Of a DNA stretch of 64,000 bases, positions 1 through 9,756 are shown piece by piece (position 1 is the stretch's first letter; every line of letters starts with the position of its first letter). Location of the stretch: contig JAIXMQ010000004.1 in assembly GCA_025716855.1 (NCBI GenBank), positions 186,001 through 250,000 of the forward strand, given 5' to 3'. The notes beneath the pieces are model-generated. The model was not told the origin of the DNA, made no database searches, and saw only the letters and a list, made by a program, of their open reading frames with translations. Source of the DNA: Pilaira anomala (lineage: Eukaryota; Mucoromycota; Mucoromycetes; Mucorales; Mucoraceae). Both the position numbers and the translations under genes were made by a program.

Positions 1-1
1 A

Positions 2-335
2 CTATTGAAGAAAGCTGAACTTGAAGGTTTGCTAGTAACTGTTCCGGTAACTGAATATATATGACTTCCAGGGTAAGTAATGACAATTTAAGCATTTTAT
101 ATTTGTAAGTAGACTAATTTTTTTGTTTTATCCAAATAGACCTTGCTCGAACTGTTCTCAAAATCAGACGCAGAATTTTCGGATTGATGGTGTTCCTTTG
201 TTTAGCGTATTACTCTGCTTAAATCAGACTTGTAATACCATTTGGCAAAGAGACGTAAACGCTTCAAGAAACATGCATCGTATTTCCTGGAATATTATTA
301 ACAACGGCGAAATACCAGCAATGTTCAGAAGATAA
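2..335 (+). pseudogene. C-terminal part of a Fanzor (eukaryotic TnpB-like RNA-guided nuclease), 5' cut by the window edge
   Basis: Frame 2 reads LLKKAELEGLLV..VTEY up to position 61. After a canonical intron (GTAAGT at 73, AG at 138-139) it continues with PCSNC, then CLNQTC, then WQRDVNASRN, stopping at 333-335. This is the OrfB/TnpB zinc ribbon (CxxC ... CxxxxC) followed by the RuvC-III Asp in the RDxNA context. Tryptophan before xRD and the long linker between Cys pairs fit Fanzor better than bacterial TnpB. In TnpB and Fanzor these parts complete the RuvC site that cuts DNA under guide-RNA control. With this splice the frame is kept, but a TGA at 62-64 interrupts it exactly where the family has an EY-x-T-S motif. 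The out-of-frame string tatatgacttcc there looks like that motif shifted by two bases. I read it as a decayed copy; a sequencing indel in the TATATAT run is the alternative. Family call is firm, function is inferred. Confidence 0.8.
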
Positions 336-717
336 AAAAAAACCCCCACATATCTCAGTATTAAAAATTGATTGACGTTTTTTACACATAAGTTTTATTA
401 AGGAATATCAGACATTTACATAAATATCCAACTTAACTTTTTTGTAACAAAAATCTTTTAGGTGTGTAAACGTTATAATTCTTTTTTTCAATGAACGCTT
501 TTTTGCAAGATGATCCTAAATAAATAAAACGCTCTCTCAACAAATATGTCACAAATATTATAGAAATTAAAGCTTTTAATTATAACAACGTGTTTATTTC
601 GCACATCAAAAAAAAAAAAAAAAAAAAAAAAAAAAACGAGGAAAAAAAAAAAAAAAAAGGACACTAACATCATAAAAAAGGAGTCAAGTAGTAATAATAA
701 TTCATCTTTTTTTTTTT
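336..717. other. Intergenic, AT-rich, with two poly(A) runs
   Basis: No coding sequence is supported. There are two A runs, at about 609-635 and 642-658, and a T run at 708-719 beside the end of the next gene. If the neighbouring Fanzor had a guide RNA, its 3' flank here would be a place to look, but I see no defined structure. Confidence 0.5.
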
Positions 718-1285
718 TTATTGATCCTCAGTAAAATCGAATTTACGTTTACCATCTTTTGAAAGTAAAGCATTATTCTCAAGCGCAAGAAGCTCACCAT
801 AATCAGTTGACCCAAACTCCTCAAACTCATCATCAAAATCAACTAATTCAATCTTGAGAGTTCTTTGCCTTAAAGGTGACTCTGGCACAGTACGAATTGG
901 GGTTGAGGTAGCAAATGCATGATCAGGCGACCAGGAGAAACCCGGATTTTTTGTTGCATTGATATCTCTTATGGGTGACTCAAGAAAATTATCCTTTAAT
1001 AACCGATTAGGAGAGGGAAAAGAGGACAAACTATGAAACATTTGATCATCTTCTGTTCTTGCTATTGACTTGGGTCGATCCTGAATCACTTTTAACCAAT
1101 GATACATTTCTGCCGCATCCGATTCTTCTATATGAAATCCAGCACACTCAATTGTCAATTCGGATGAAGCTTGTTTGATTATTGTACCAAATACTGTAAT
1201 GTTCTTGGATACTTGAATTTGATCACTATCAGGTCTATTTAATATACTTTTAGGTAATATCACTCTGATTACACTTGTACCATCA

Positions 1286-1319
<34 letters not shown>

Positions 1320-1660
1320 TAACAATAAAGTTAATAAGGGGAAAAAAAAGAAAAAATGTTATAATTCATTTTACCTAACCATATACAACTGTCTGACAGT
1401 AATGATTCCTGTGCAACGATAATTCCATTTAACCTATTACAATACGTTTTTAATATAACATTTTATTTAATAAATATTTCCAAAAATGTTTTTTACTTTG
1501 CTCTTCTAAAGGATAAATTGGTCACTTTAGTGAGAAAACAATCTTTATGGGAGTTATATGTACTTGTTGTGACATCTCGAATGAATAAAAAATGATGACA
1601 ATGTAAACTTTCTTCTAAAATATTTATTAACTCTTGTGAAGAACTACTTGTAGACAGCAT
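718..1660 (-). CDS. OB-fold protein, RMI2/Stn1-like, with C-terminal SP/TP sites
   Basis: Three exons give 263 residues: 1660-1497, 1433-1375 and 1286-718. All phases fit: donors GTAAAA, acceptors TAG and AAG, the last lying at the end of a long A run. Exon 2 and the start of exon 3 join into LNGIIVAQES...CIWLDDGTSVIRV, then NITVFGTIIKQ and a helix ending MYHWLKVIQ. A strand, the DDGT turn, more strands and a closing helix are the layout of small OB folds such as RMI2, RPA2 and Stn1, which sit in DNA-repair or telomere complexes. Residues after about 150 look disordered and hold four S/T-P-x-R motifs (SPNR, SPIR, TPIR, SPLR), which suggests CDK-type phosphorylation. The fold is reasonably supported. 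Which family it belongs to is not; RMI2-like is my best guess. Confidence 0.6.
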
Positions 1661-2419
1661 TTTATATATATATATATGTGGTTTTGAGAGAGAGATATAT
1701 ATATAAATAATTTATAGAAATAAGGAAATAAATGTAAAAATAAAATCCCTACTAAAAAAAAAAATACATAAAAAAACGCGCCTTACCGTGTTTTTTTAAT
1801 TAATTTAGTAGTCATTTCGCTTCTTGAAAAAAAAAACAAGGTAGTAGTGTATCTTTTCTCATGTTTTCAGTGATATTAAATACAGTACACTCATGTGATT
1901 GAAATATAAGATGTAAATCAACCAAATAAAATTAGAAAGATCAAGAAAAATAAAAAATAAAAGGTCAATCATTTGAATTAGGAAGCATTGTACTTGGTCT
2001 TATTTGGCTTATATTTTTGAAGATTGATTATTTGCGTAACAATGATCTTTCAAAAAAGGCAAATAGACATTATGTTGGCCATATTTGGGGTAAGGAGAAT
2101 GGTTATTTTCTGCGCACGAGTTTTATTATACAGGTATTGTTCCAAGAACTTGTGTAAATTATCAAGTCTATCTTATACATTTTATTTATTGAATGTATCT
2201 TTTTTTTTTCTTTTTCAAGAAAAAGATGTATATATTTTTGATTTTTTAAAGTTTGATTGCTAAGATTTTGTAGCAATCTCTTTTTTTTTTTATTTTTTTT
2301 TATTTTTTGTTACCAGGACGTACGATAGAACGAGCGGAAGTTTTTTTAGTTGGCAACACAAGTAACACTTTATAAAAAGCAAATGCAATCTATACTTGTA
2401 CTACATCATTTCCCGCTTT

Positions 2420-2458
<39 letters not shown>

Positions 2459-2743
2459 ACAAATACTCGTTCAAAATTTCTTTTTCTTTTTTTCGAATTT
2501 CTTTTTTAATTATTTTTTTAAAGTCTTTCTTTTCTTCCTTTACAAGCGTTTAATTTCGTTTTCTTTCCCTCTCTTCTTTCCCTTTTTCCTCATAAAAAGA
2601 CTCTTCCTCCCCCTCCCCCTTCCTTTCTTTTTTTCTAAATTTTTTTTGTTTTTTCTATATCAACAGGGACGCTGTCATAATAATTCAACAAAAAACAACA
2701 ATAATAATTTCAGCATTTTTAAAATAAAAAAATTAAATATATA
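1661..2743. promoter_or_regulatory. Intergenic region with pyrimidine-rich leader of the LysM gene
   Basis: No gene is seen. The last 350 bases before the LysM ATG are strongly biased to T and C: a T run of about 33 at 2423-2455, then a CT-rich stretch at 2560-2640. A TTTATAAAAAG string near 2367 could act as a TATA element. Such pyrimidine tracts are common just upstream of strongly expressed fungal genes. Their role here is inferred. Confidence 0.4.
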
Positions 2744-3817
2744 ATGCACCTCCAATCTCTCTCTTTAGCCACACTTGGCTTACTTTTCCTTAGCACCGGA
2801 CAATTCGTCCAAGCTCAATCACCCAACAACAACAATGTCGCTTTCCCTCGTGGTGGTGAAGAAAAATACGCTGAATCTTATTTGTCTGCTTTCGACGCTG
2901 ACGATGCGGAAGAAGTAGAATTCGAATTATCTGAAGAAATCGATCTTGAATCACACATCTTAACTAAACGTGCAGATGATTGTGCTAAATACCATACCGT
3001 TTCTGGTAGTGATAATTGTGTCAAGATTGCTAAAAAGTATGGTGTCACCTTAAACAATATCTATAATTGGAACCCTCAAATCAAGAAAGGTTGTCCCAAC
3101 TTGAACAACGGTAAGAAGTATTGTGTCAAGAAGGTTTCTGGTAAAGCTGTTAAAAACTTGGCCGCCAAAAAGAAGACCACTACCAAAAAGAAGACCACTA
3201 CCAAGAAATCTAGCAAGAAAACTACTAAAAAGGCTGCCGCTTCTTCTTCTTCTTCTACTAGTAAGGAAACTCGTAAGAAGTTACAAACTAAATCTGCCTT
3301 TACTTATTATTGGATTGCTCAACCTGATGATTATAAGGGTGGTAAGGACGTTACTGTCAAGACCTGTGATGGTGACTCAATTGGTTCTGTTCCTGAAAAC
3401 TATGCTGATGCACTCGTGATGGAAGGTACTGGTGTCGTTGGTTCCAAGATTGTTAACCTTGGTGGATGTACCTGTTCTGGATACAAGTGTTTCGAATTAG
3501 TTGATAAGAAGAGTGATCCTTATGGTTTAACTTCTTTCGGTACTCCTCTTCGTCCTTATGTTACTATTGCTTCTAACGATATCAAGAAGAATACCAAGAT
3601 TTATATTCCTGCTCTTGTTGGCTGGAAAGTCCCTGGTTCAAGCAAGACTCACAACGGTTGTGTCTTGGTTGATGATAAATCTTGGAGTTTCAGCGGTAAA
3701 CATGTCGATTTCTATGTTTACTCCATGTCTCACTATGAAAAATTAGATGGTGAACATCGTGTAAATAACGTTGATATTTACCAAGGTGGTTCTTGTAAGC
3801 TTCTCAACTACATGTAA
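2744..3817 (+). CDS. Secreted LysM protein with Kex2 site, Lys/Thr linker and C-terminal 3D (double-psi barrel) domain
   Basis: This single-exon gene encodes 357 residues. Residues 1-24 are a signal peptide (hydrophobic core LATLGLLFLS, likely cleavage after VQA). An acidic propeptide ends at LTKR about residue 76, a good Kex2 processing site. A LysM domain (YHTVSGSDNC...GVTLNNIYNWNP...YCVKK) covers about 82-130 and should bind chitin or related glycans. A very basic linker with repeated KKTTTK units and an S/T run follows (about 137-175). The last 170 residues match the 3D/RlpA-like barrel: GGCTCSGYKC, GTPLRPYVTIA, and VDDKSWSFSGKHVDFYV with the conserved Asp residues. It probably acts in or on the cell wall. 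Codon use is visibly cleaner than its surroundings, which fits high expression. No enzyme activity can be read from sequence alone. Confidence 0.85.
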   Translation: MHLQSLSLATLGLLFLSTGQFVQAQSPNNNNVAFPRGGEEKYAESYLSAFDADDAEEVEFELSEEIDLESHILTKRADDCAKYHTVSGSDNCVKIAKKYGVTLNNIYNWNPQIKKGCPNLNNGKKYCVKKVSGKAVKNLAAKKKTTTKKKTTTKKSSKKTTKKAAASSSSSTSKETRKKLQTKSAFTYYWIAQPDDYKGGKDVTVKTCDGDSIGSVPENYADALVMEGTGVVGSKIVNLGGCTCSGYKCFELVDKKSDPYGLTSFGTPLRPYVTIASNDIKKNTKIYIPALVGWKVPGSSKTHNGCVLVDDKSWSFSGKHVDFYVYSMSHYEKLDGEHRVNNVDIYQGGSCKLLNYM

Positions 3818-4831
3818 TTTTAAAAATAATAATAAATGAAACCACTTTTTTTTTTTTTTTTTTTTTTTTTACACTTTAATCTTTTTTGAGTAACATTAAT
3901 TTAATTTGGTTTTTGATCTATTTTGACAATTAACAGGAGTTTCATTTCTAAAAAGATAGTTTTTCTCATCCACTTTGACCAATAAAAGCCTTTCCCAACT
4001 TTATACTATACAACTCTTTCCATAGGGAATATATATATAAATTGCTGTTTTCACCTGAAAAAAAAAAAGTTCAATTACAAGCCTTGAAAAGCCCTTCACG
4101 TATCAAACCTATTTTTATTGTTCAATGGCTTGAGGACCGCTAAAGGTAGCGGCACAAACAGGTTTATCACATTTTTCTTTCTTTTCTTTCCTTGTTCCTC
4201 TCCTTCAAATAAAAGAGGAATATCCTTACCACTTTTACTTTAATCTCTTGCTTAACTTCATACAAGAGATTCTATCAAGAAACAAACGGCTTTAAACGCG
4301 CATAATACATGTTGGCAATGGCAAGATATATATCAATTTTTTTAAAGTAGTTCATTGTCTAATCAATCATACCGTAGTTTTTTTTTTTCTTTTTTTCATA
4401 AAAACATTTTTTTTAGGTAGATACATGTAATATCAAGGTTGAAATTTTCTGATGTATCCATAATTTACTGGGTCAAAGTATGTATGGTCTTGTACAGTAT
4501 GTTGATGATGGCGGAAATGCATGAAAACTGATGAGCCAATCGCATTCGTTTCCTCATTTTTTATAAATGAAAAGTTCGAGGCGGTAAAGAATCATTTGCA
4601 GGAAAATCCAAATTGTGCTTACAAAGTCATTTGAAAACAATAAAATAAATTTCAATTTACAAGAATAAAAATGTAATATATCCTGTTCAAGCGGGGACGT
4701 TACAAGTCCCTGCTTATAAATAGTTCTTCTTCGATAGATGGCCATCTCGCACCAAAATTGAACCAGATGCCAATTGGGACACTATAAATTACATTTTTTG
4801 ACCTTTTTTCTCCAGTGTGTATTTAATACAT
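3818..4831. repeat. Gene-free AT-rich stretch containing one copy of a dispersed repeat
   Basis: A T run at about 3846-3869 follows the LysM gene. From about 4140 to 4380 the sequence resembles 51905-52145: both have CACAAACAGGTTTA, a T/C-rich run, CTTCAAATAAAA, TATCAAGAAA and then AAGTAG...TGTCTAAT in the same order. I see no open frame that continues across the copy. Confidence 0.45.
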
Positions 4832-7270
4832 TCAAATGATCTTCATCCGACATCGTGTGACTATCAAATGCAGGTAATTAACGATATGAGCTATGGGTTC
4901 TATGATAAGAATAAGCAATGCTATTGATGATATATAACTGATGTGTATGTATGTAGTTGAGTCCGGCCTATTGTACGTTACGGAAAGCTTTTCGTCTTCA
5001 CTTGATCTCTCTAACTTCCATCTCTTGAACACCTGCTGTTGTAATTGCGGTAATTTTCTGTACTTATTAGTATATCTTCAAAATTAATGTCAACATCAAA
5101 CGGTGATATTCCAATGGCAGAACCCACATTTTAAATGATGTCTCTGATTTTATTATCATAACCACTCTCATCATTATCTTTGGGGAAGCAGGTAAGCAAT
5201 TATTATGAACTTTTTTTTTTTTTTTTATCAGATCGAAGTCGCTAATTTTGTTTTCCACTAGTTATTACAATTATAAATTGTAAGTATGAAAGTGGCATCA
5301 AAAGAAAGGTATCTGCTGGGTAATTGGCATTTTTAAAGATCAATTCAATTCATGAGCTTATTATTTTATTAATACAATGGCGACATCGAAATAAGTCCGC
5401 AATCAATGCAAAAAGTACGTGTTTTAAAAAAAAAATTTTTTTTTACCCTCAAATAGGCCAATTACAAAACAAAGTTTGGATGTCCCGGCTGCTACGATTA
5501 ATGATTTGCCAAATCTCTCAGCTCACACATCACATGTGTACATGGTAAGTACGTTTCTTTTTTTTTTTTGCAGAGAATTAGTTTAACAGACTTTACGATT
5601 TAGGCCTGCCAACAGATGATATTGTAACTTCTGATGAAGGGTGAACAAATTGCCAAAGTCAACTGCAATTATCTTTATAATAGCTGAGACTACAGACACT
5701 GTAGAAGAAGATAAATTGCCAATCGAAATAGCGATCAGCTCCTTATTCAAGAATGATGATGAAAACAAAAATATCATTCAAAATGTGATGTATAACTTGC
5801 AGTTATCATCATTTGATATTGAAGTTAATCTGAAAGATGGCGAGTGAAACAAAAAATTACGGCACAACAGTAGATGTTGAAGAGAAGGGAAAGCAGAGAG
5901 ATCAAGTGAAGACGAAAAGCTTTCCGCAACGTACAATAGGCCGAAATCAACTACATATGTACATGCAGTTAGAATAGTTGAACATGGCAAGCATTTTGTA
6001 CCAGAAAAAGAAGAATCGGTCGAGTTCTGTAATAAAAACAAAAGCTTGCACTTTACGTAAAGAGTATCATCACCTAGATTCCAAAGAAAAAAGAAAATCG
6101 TATCACTTGGTTTGAATTCGATTCTCGACCTTATAGTCATAAGTATCCTGTACGTATAGTCAACTCACTTTTCAACAATAGACAATGGTTGCATCTCCAA
6201 CGTACAAACAAACCGAAGGAATACGTCTCTGAAGAATACGCATATATTAGCAAAATATTAAAGCCTACTATATTTAAAGCGCAAAAACCCTCAGCCAAGA
6301 CTTCTGATGAAAATTGGACAGCTCCTTACGTTCAGGCTGTAAAAAGTTGACGGAACAAAATAATCTTGAAATTGACATTAGCAAAAAGGATATCTCTTTT
6401 TGCATACATGTTGTCATGTTGCAGATTCTGATGACAATTAAACAACAATACTCAGAAATAACGACTCAAGTAAATTTCACTGTATTTACTGTGATTTACG
6501 AGTAAGGTAAAATTCGCTTTTATTGAAACCCCCCCCCCTCCCCCCCCGAATAGTAAAATTCGCCATTCACTTGAAAAAAGCGAACGTAGTAAAAATCACT
6601 TCACATTCGCTAGAATTCAGTAAACGATGTGAACTTTTCTAGCCTTGGCGATGAACCAGGTTTATTCTCGGATAACTGTTGTGCACTCTTCAGAACGGGA
6701 TTACATTATGAAATTTTTGGGGCCCGATTACATACACAACGATAATTTTACTTCAGTGGTTTACGCTTGAAATGGGGCGATACACATTTAACTCTGCATG
6801 ACACGATTGGCGATATACTGCTCAAAGTTGATCTTCGTATTATACATGACAGTATAAAACAGAGATACAACGTCGAGAATGAAGCTGAAGTTACTGAGGC
6901 AACTGTGAAGACAACAATCTAGGAAAAAGTGAAGTTTAATTCTGATCGATGCAAGCTTCATTGAACTCATTTGAAAAATATATGGAACTTGCATTCAATT
7001 TATTGTGTTTTAGAAATCGATGTATCGAAATCTATAATATCTACGAAAATCATCTCGCATCATTCCGTGGTCAACAAAAGTCTGCAAAACGTCCAGCTCC
7101 TCAACCTATTGATGATGATGTCTCTACAAAGCAAACTTAGATTCGTGGTTCGTGGAGCCCTCCTCGTACGACAAAAAACCCCCCACTGCCGGCTTCAAAC
7201 ACCTGGACAAATTGGGTCTCTCGGTCTCTCACAATTATTTGGCTTTTTAGGTGAGATTCGCCACCCAATT
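4832..7270. pseudogene. Decayed, partly inverted-duplicated coding sequence of unknown family
   Basis: The minus strand at about 4850-5200 and the plus strand at about 5700-5960 encode the same protein segments. Both carry ERSSEDEKLSxTYNRPxSTTY, and both carry an acidic segment ending in SPFDVDINFED (minus) or SSFDIEVNLKDGE (plus). Each copy has stops. On the plus strand coding character continues past 5960 (VHAVRIVEHGKHFVPEKEE, then YVSEEYAYISKILKP near 6220-6270) and again at 6949-7140 and 7140-7249 (DSWFVEPSSYDKKPP), in different frames with stops between. A C run sits at about 6529-6547. I recognise no domain. It is most likely a dead gene or element captured as an inverted repeat. Confidence 0.5.
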
Positions 7271-7533
7271 TAAGCTGCATTCCCAAACAACCTGACTCTT
7301 TGGAAATGTATCACAAAAGACAGTAACTTTTAGAAAAAAAAAATATTCGCGCATATACTTATACTTATCTATCAGTGAATACAAATAAAAAACCCACTTT
7401 TTTTTTTAAAAAAAAAAAATCACAATTTAAAATAAACACAGTCGCCCCCATCTTAATAAAAACCCGCCCTTTTGGCTTTTTGCACTTTCTTTTTTTTGTA
7501 TTTTACTTTTTTTTTTTTTTTTTTATATACAAC

Positions 7534-8142
7534 ATGGTGCGATTCAAGAATCGTTGGGTATTATTCCAGATCGCAGAAGATCCAGTTATTGAAAACGGTC
7601 AAGTAGTTTACCCAAAGACAAAGTTAGAAATAAACGATTATGTGATCAGTAATAGTATTTTCAAAGCAGTTGAATTAAACTATGGCGCATTCGGTAAAGG
7701 ACAAGGAGCCGTTTCAGGTAAAAAAAAAAAAAAAAACTTTCCCTCTTCTTAACAGTGTACATAAGACTAAAAAAAAAAAAAAAATCTTGTAAATAGTAAA
7801 ATGGTATAACTCTACAACACGAATTGGTATTCTTCGTATCCCTCGAGACTTTACAGATATGTATTTATCATCCATGTTTTATATGAAAGAAATAGCTACG
7901 ATACCTTGTAGTTTACATATTTTACATATTTCTGGTACTGTTATTTTTATTCAACAAAAGGCGATTGAATGGGATAGAAAGTTTTATTTAAAGGAACAAC
8001 AATATGCAGATAGTAAAGGTAATATATATAGAATTAAAAAAAAAAGGCCTATCATACTCATTCTTTAAATATGACAGGTCAAAGTTATAGTTCGATTGAT
8101 AATATAGAGGCATCAAAGAGAGCTCTTGCAGCTTTATCATAA
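7534..8142 (+). CDS. POP5: RNase P/MRP protein subunit Pop5
   Basis: Three exons (7534-7717, 7797-8018, 8078-8142) give 156 residues, close to the usual 160. The start is the ATG of MVRFKNRW, which aligns with the family's invariant N-terminus; an upstream in-frame Met lies in a T/A-rich leader and was not used. Further family features are the strand-helix segment around AVELNYGAFGKGQGA, then WYNSTTRIGILRIPRDF and SLHILHISGTVIFIQQKAIEWDR. Pop5 is a core protein of nuclear RNase P and RNase MRP, which process tRNA 5' ends and ribosomal RNA. Both introns are short (79 and 59 nt), with GTAAAA and GTAATA donors. Confidence 0.93.
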
Positions 8143-8358
8143 AAACAAAAAGAAAGAAGAGAATAAAAACTGTACATATTAAACTATTGTTACACGCGCA
8201 CCATATGAGTGGTGCTTTTTTTTTTAATGAATTGAACCGACCAGCGATAAAATATGTAATATGTATATTAATGAAATGAGGAGAGAGGGAGAAAAAGATA
8301 TGTTCAAGTTTTTTCAAAAAGAAAGAGAGAGAGAGAGAGAGAGAGGGTATCTTGGTTT

Positions 8359-8999
8359 CTAGTCTTCGTCAATAACCCAACTTTCATGAGCTTTTGCTTT
8401 TTTCATGTTGTTGGATTCAGTTTCTAACTTTAAGCTTCCTCTTTGAATAAAAGGTTTTAAACCTTTACCAAAATTCTTCATACAAATGATACCTAGGACA
8501 GCTGTAGCAAGAGCAAATGCAACACCAATCCAAACTAATGATATAACAATTTTTTTTTTAGTATATATTTTCTTTTGAGTGTAATAAGTTAAATTCACTT
8601 ACTTAATACAATCCAAGTGTACCAATTGTTATTGGGTTGTAATGTCTGTGCAAAAATTAATGCAAAATGGAATAAGACAAGACACAAAAAGATGAGAAAT
8701 ATAGACATTTTGACTTTACTTTCTGCGCTACCCTATATAAATTATGAGTATATCATCTTTTTTTTTTTTTTGAATATATTTTGTATATTCAACTTACGGC
8801 AGATCTCGCGAAATAAAGCATAGGTAAGATACAAACAGTAACAATGACTTGAATGATAGTTTCCCACATAATACCACGTTTTAATGCAAATTGCATTAAA
8901 TAAAATATGGAAACCATGAATACGGTAAAAATATCGATTTTTAAAGCTAATACAAAGAATTGAAATATACGGTACATTTCTAATAATAATAAAGTTAAT

Positions 9000-9032
<33 letters not shown>

Positions 9033-9756
9033 TGTATATTTTACTTTGAATTTGTACATCAGCACCAATTTTCTTATAAATATTCCAACCAAATTGTTTT
9101 GACATTTGATAACTAAGAAAAGACATGACAATACCAAAAGAAACAAGTACAACGGATAAAGTAATTTGGATTTTTTCTGCTGTAGCTAATGCATCGGTAG
9201 GATAGTTTGTGTTTAAAAGACTTTTTAACCATTTGATACCATCGACTACTTGAAGTGCACCTAAAATGGCACAAAGTACATTTAAAATAGCAAGTGCTAA
9301 AATTTCTGCTGTGTTTTGGTACACTGTCTATTTTTATAAAGTTTAATTTTTTTTTTGTTTAGGAATGTTTATATAAATACTTTACTGCATCAAACACCAT
9401 GCCAATGAACCAAACTTGAAATCCCATAAATGCAATATTTTCCCACTTAATTCTACCTAATCTATCTGCTGCTCTGATTGGAATCCAATCAGATTTTGTT
9501 GAACTGGCTGTCAAAGCATTATCGGTTGTAGGTTCAGGTAATAAATCTGCTTGATATGAATTTAAATAACAAATAGCTCCTTGTAATGCAATCACTATAA
9601 TACATTGACATAGTGCCATCGATATATATAATTTTGACCATTTTGTTTCTGTAACTCGATCAGACTATATCAAAAAAATACATGAGTAAGTATAAGTATA
9701 AAAAAAAAACGAAAAAGAAGAGCTTGTAAACATACAATTTTTCGAAATGTAACCAT
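8359..9756 (-). CDS. UPF0658-type Golgi multi-pass membrane protein
   Basis: Six exons, about 9756-9736, 9664-9386, 9327-9045, 8979-8798, 8732-8603 and 8534-8359, join in phase into about 356 residues. The first exon is only 21 nt (MVTFRKI). Hydrophobic segments include MALCQCIIVIALQGAI, IAFMGFQVWFIGMVF, LALAILNVLCAILGAL, ITLSVVLVSFGIVMSF, FVLALKIDIFTVFM, ETIIQVIVTVCIL, MSIFLIFLCLVLFHF and WIGVAFALATAVLGI, so seven to eight membrane passes. GMVFDATVYQNTAEI followed by LGALQVVDGIKWL is, as I recall it, the signature of the fungal UPF0658 Golgi family. That family has no biochemical function assigned. The short cytosolic tail ends in the acidic WVIDED. Confidence 0.8.

Noticed and set aside
3123..3746. 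Leu-rich plus-strand frames inside the LysM gene
   Set aside because: They are +1/+2 frame shadows of the Lys/Thr and Ser repeats of the real protein.
7375..7533. N-terminal extension of Pop5 from an upstream Met or alternative start
   Set aside because: It runs through T and A homopolymers; family alignment starts at MVRFKNRW (7534).
8742..9152. Minus-strand frame rich in Tyr and Ile
   Set aside because: It covers an intron with an AT microsatellite and out-of-frame parts of the UPF0658 exons.
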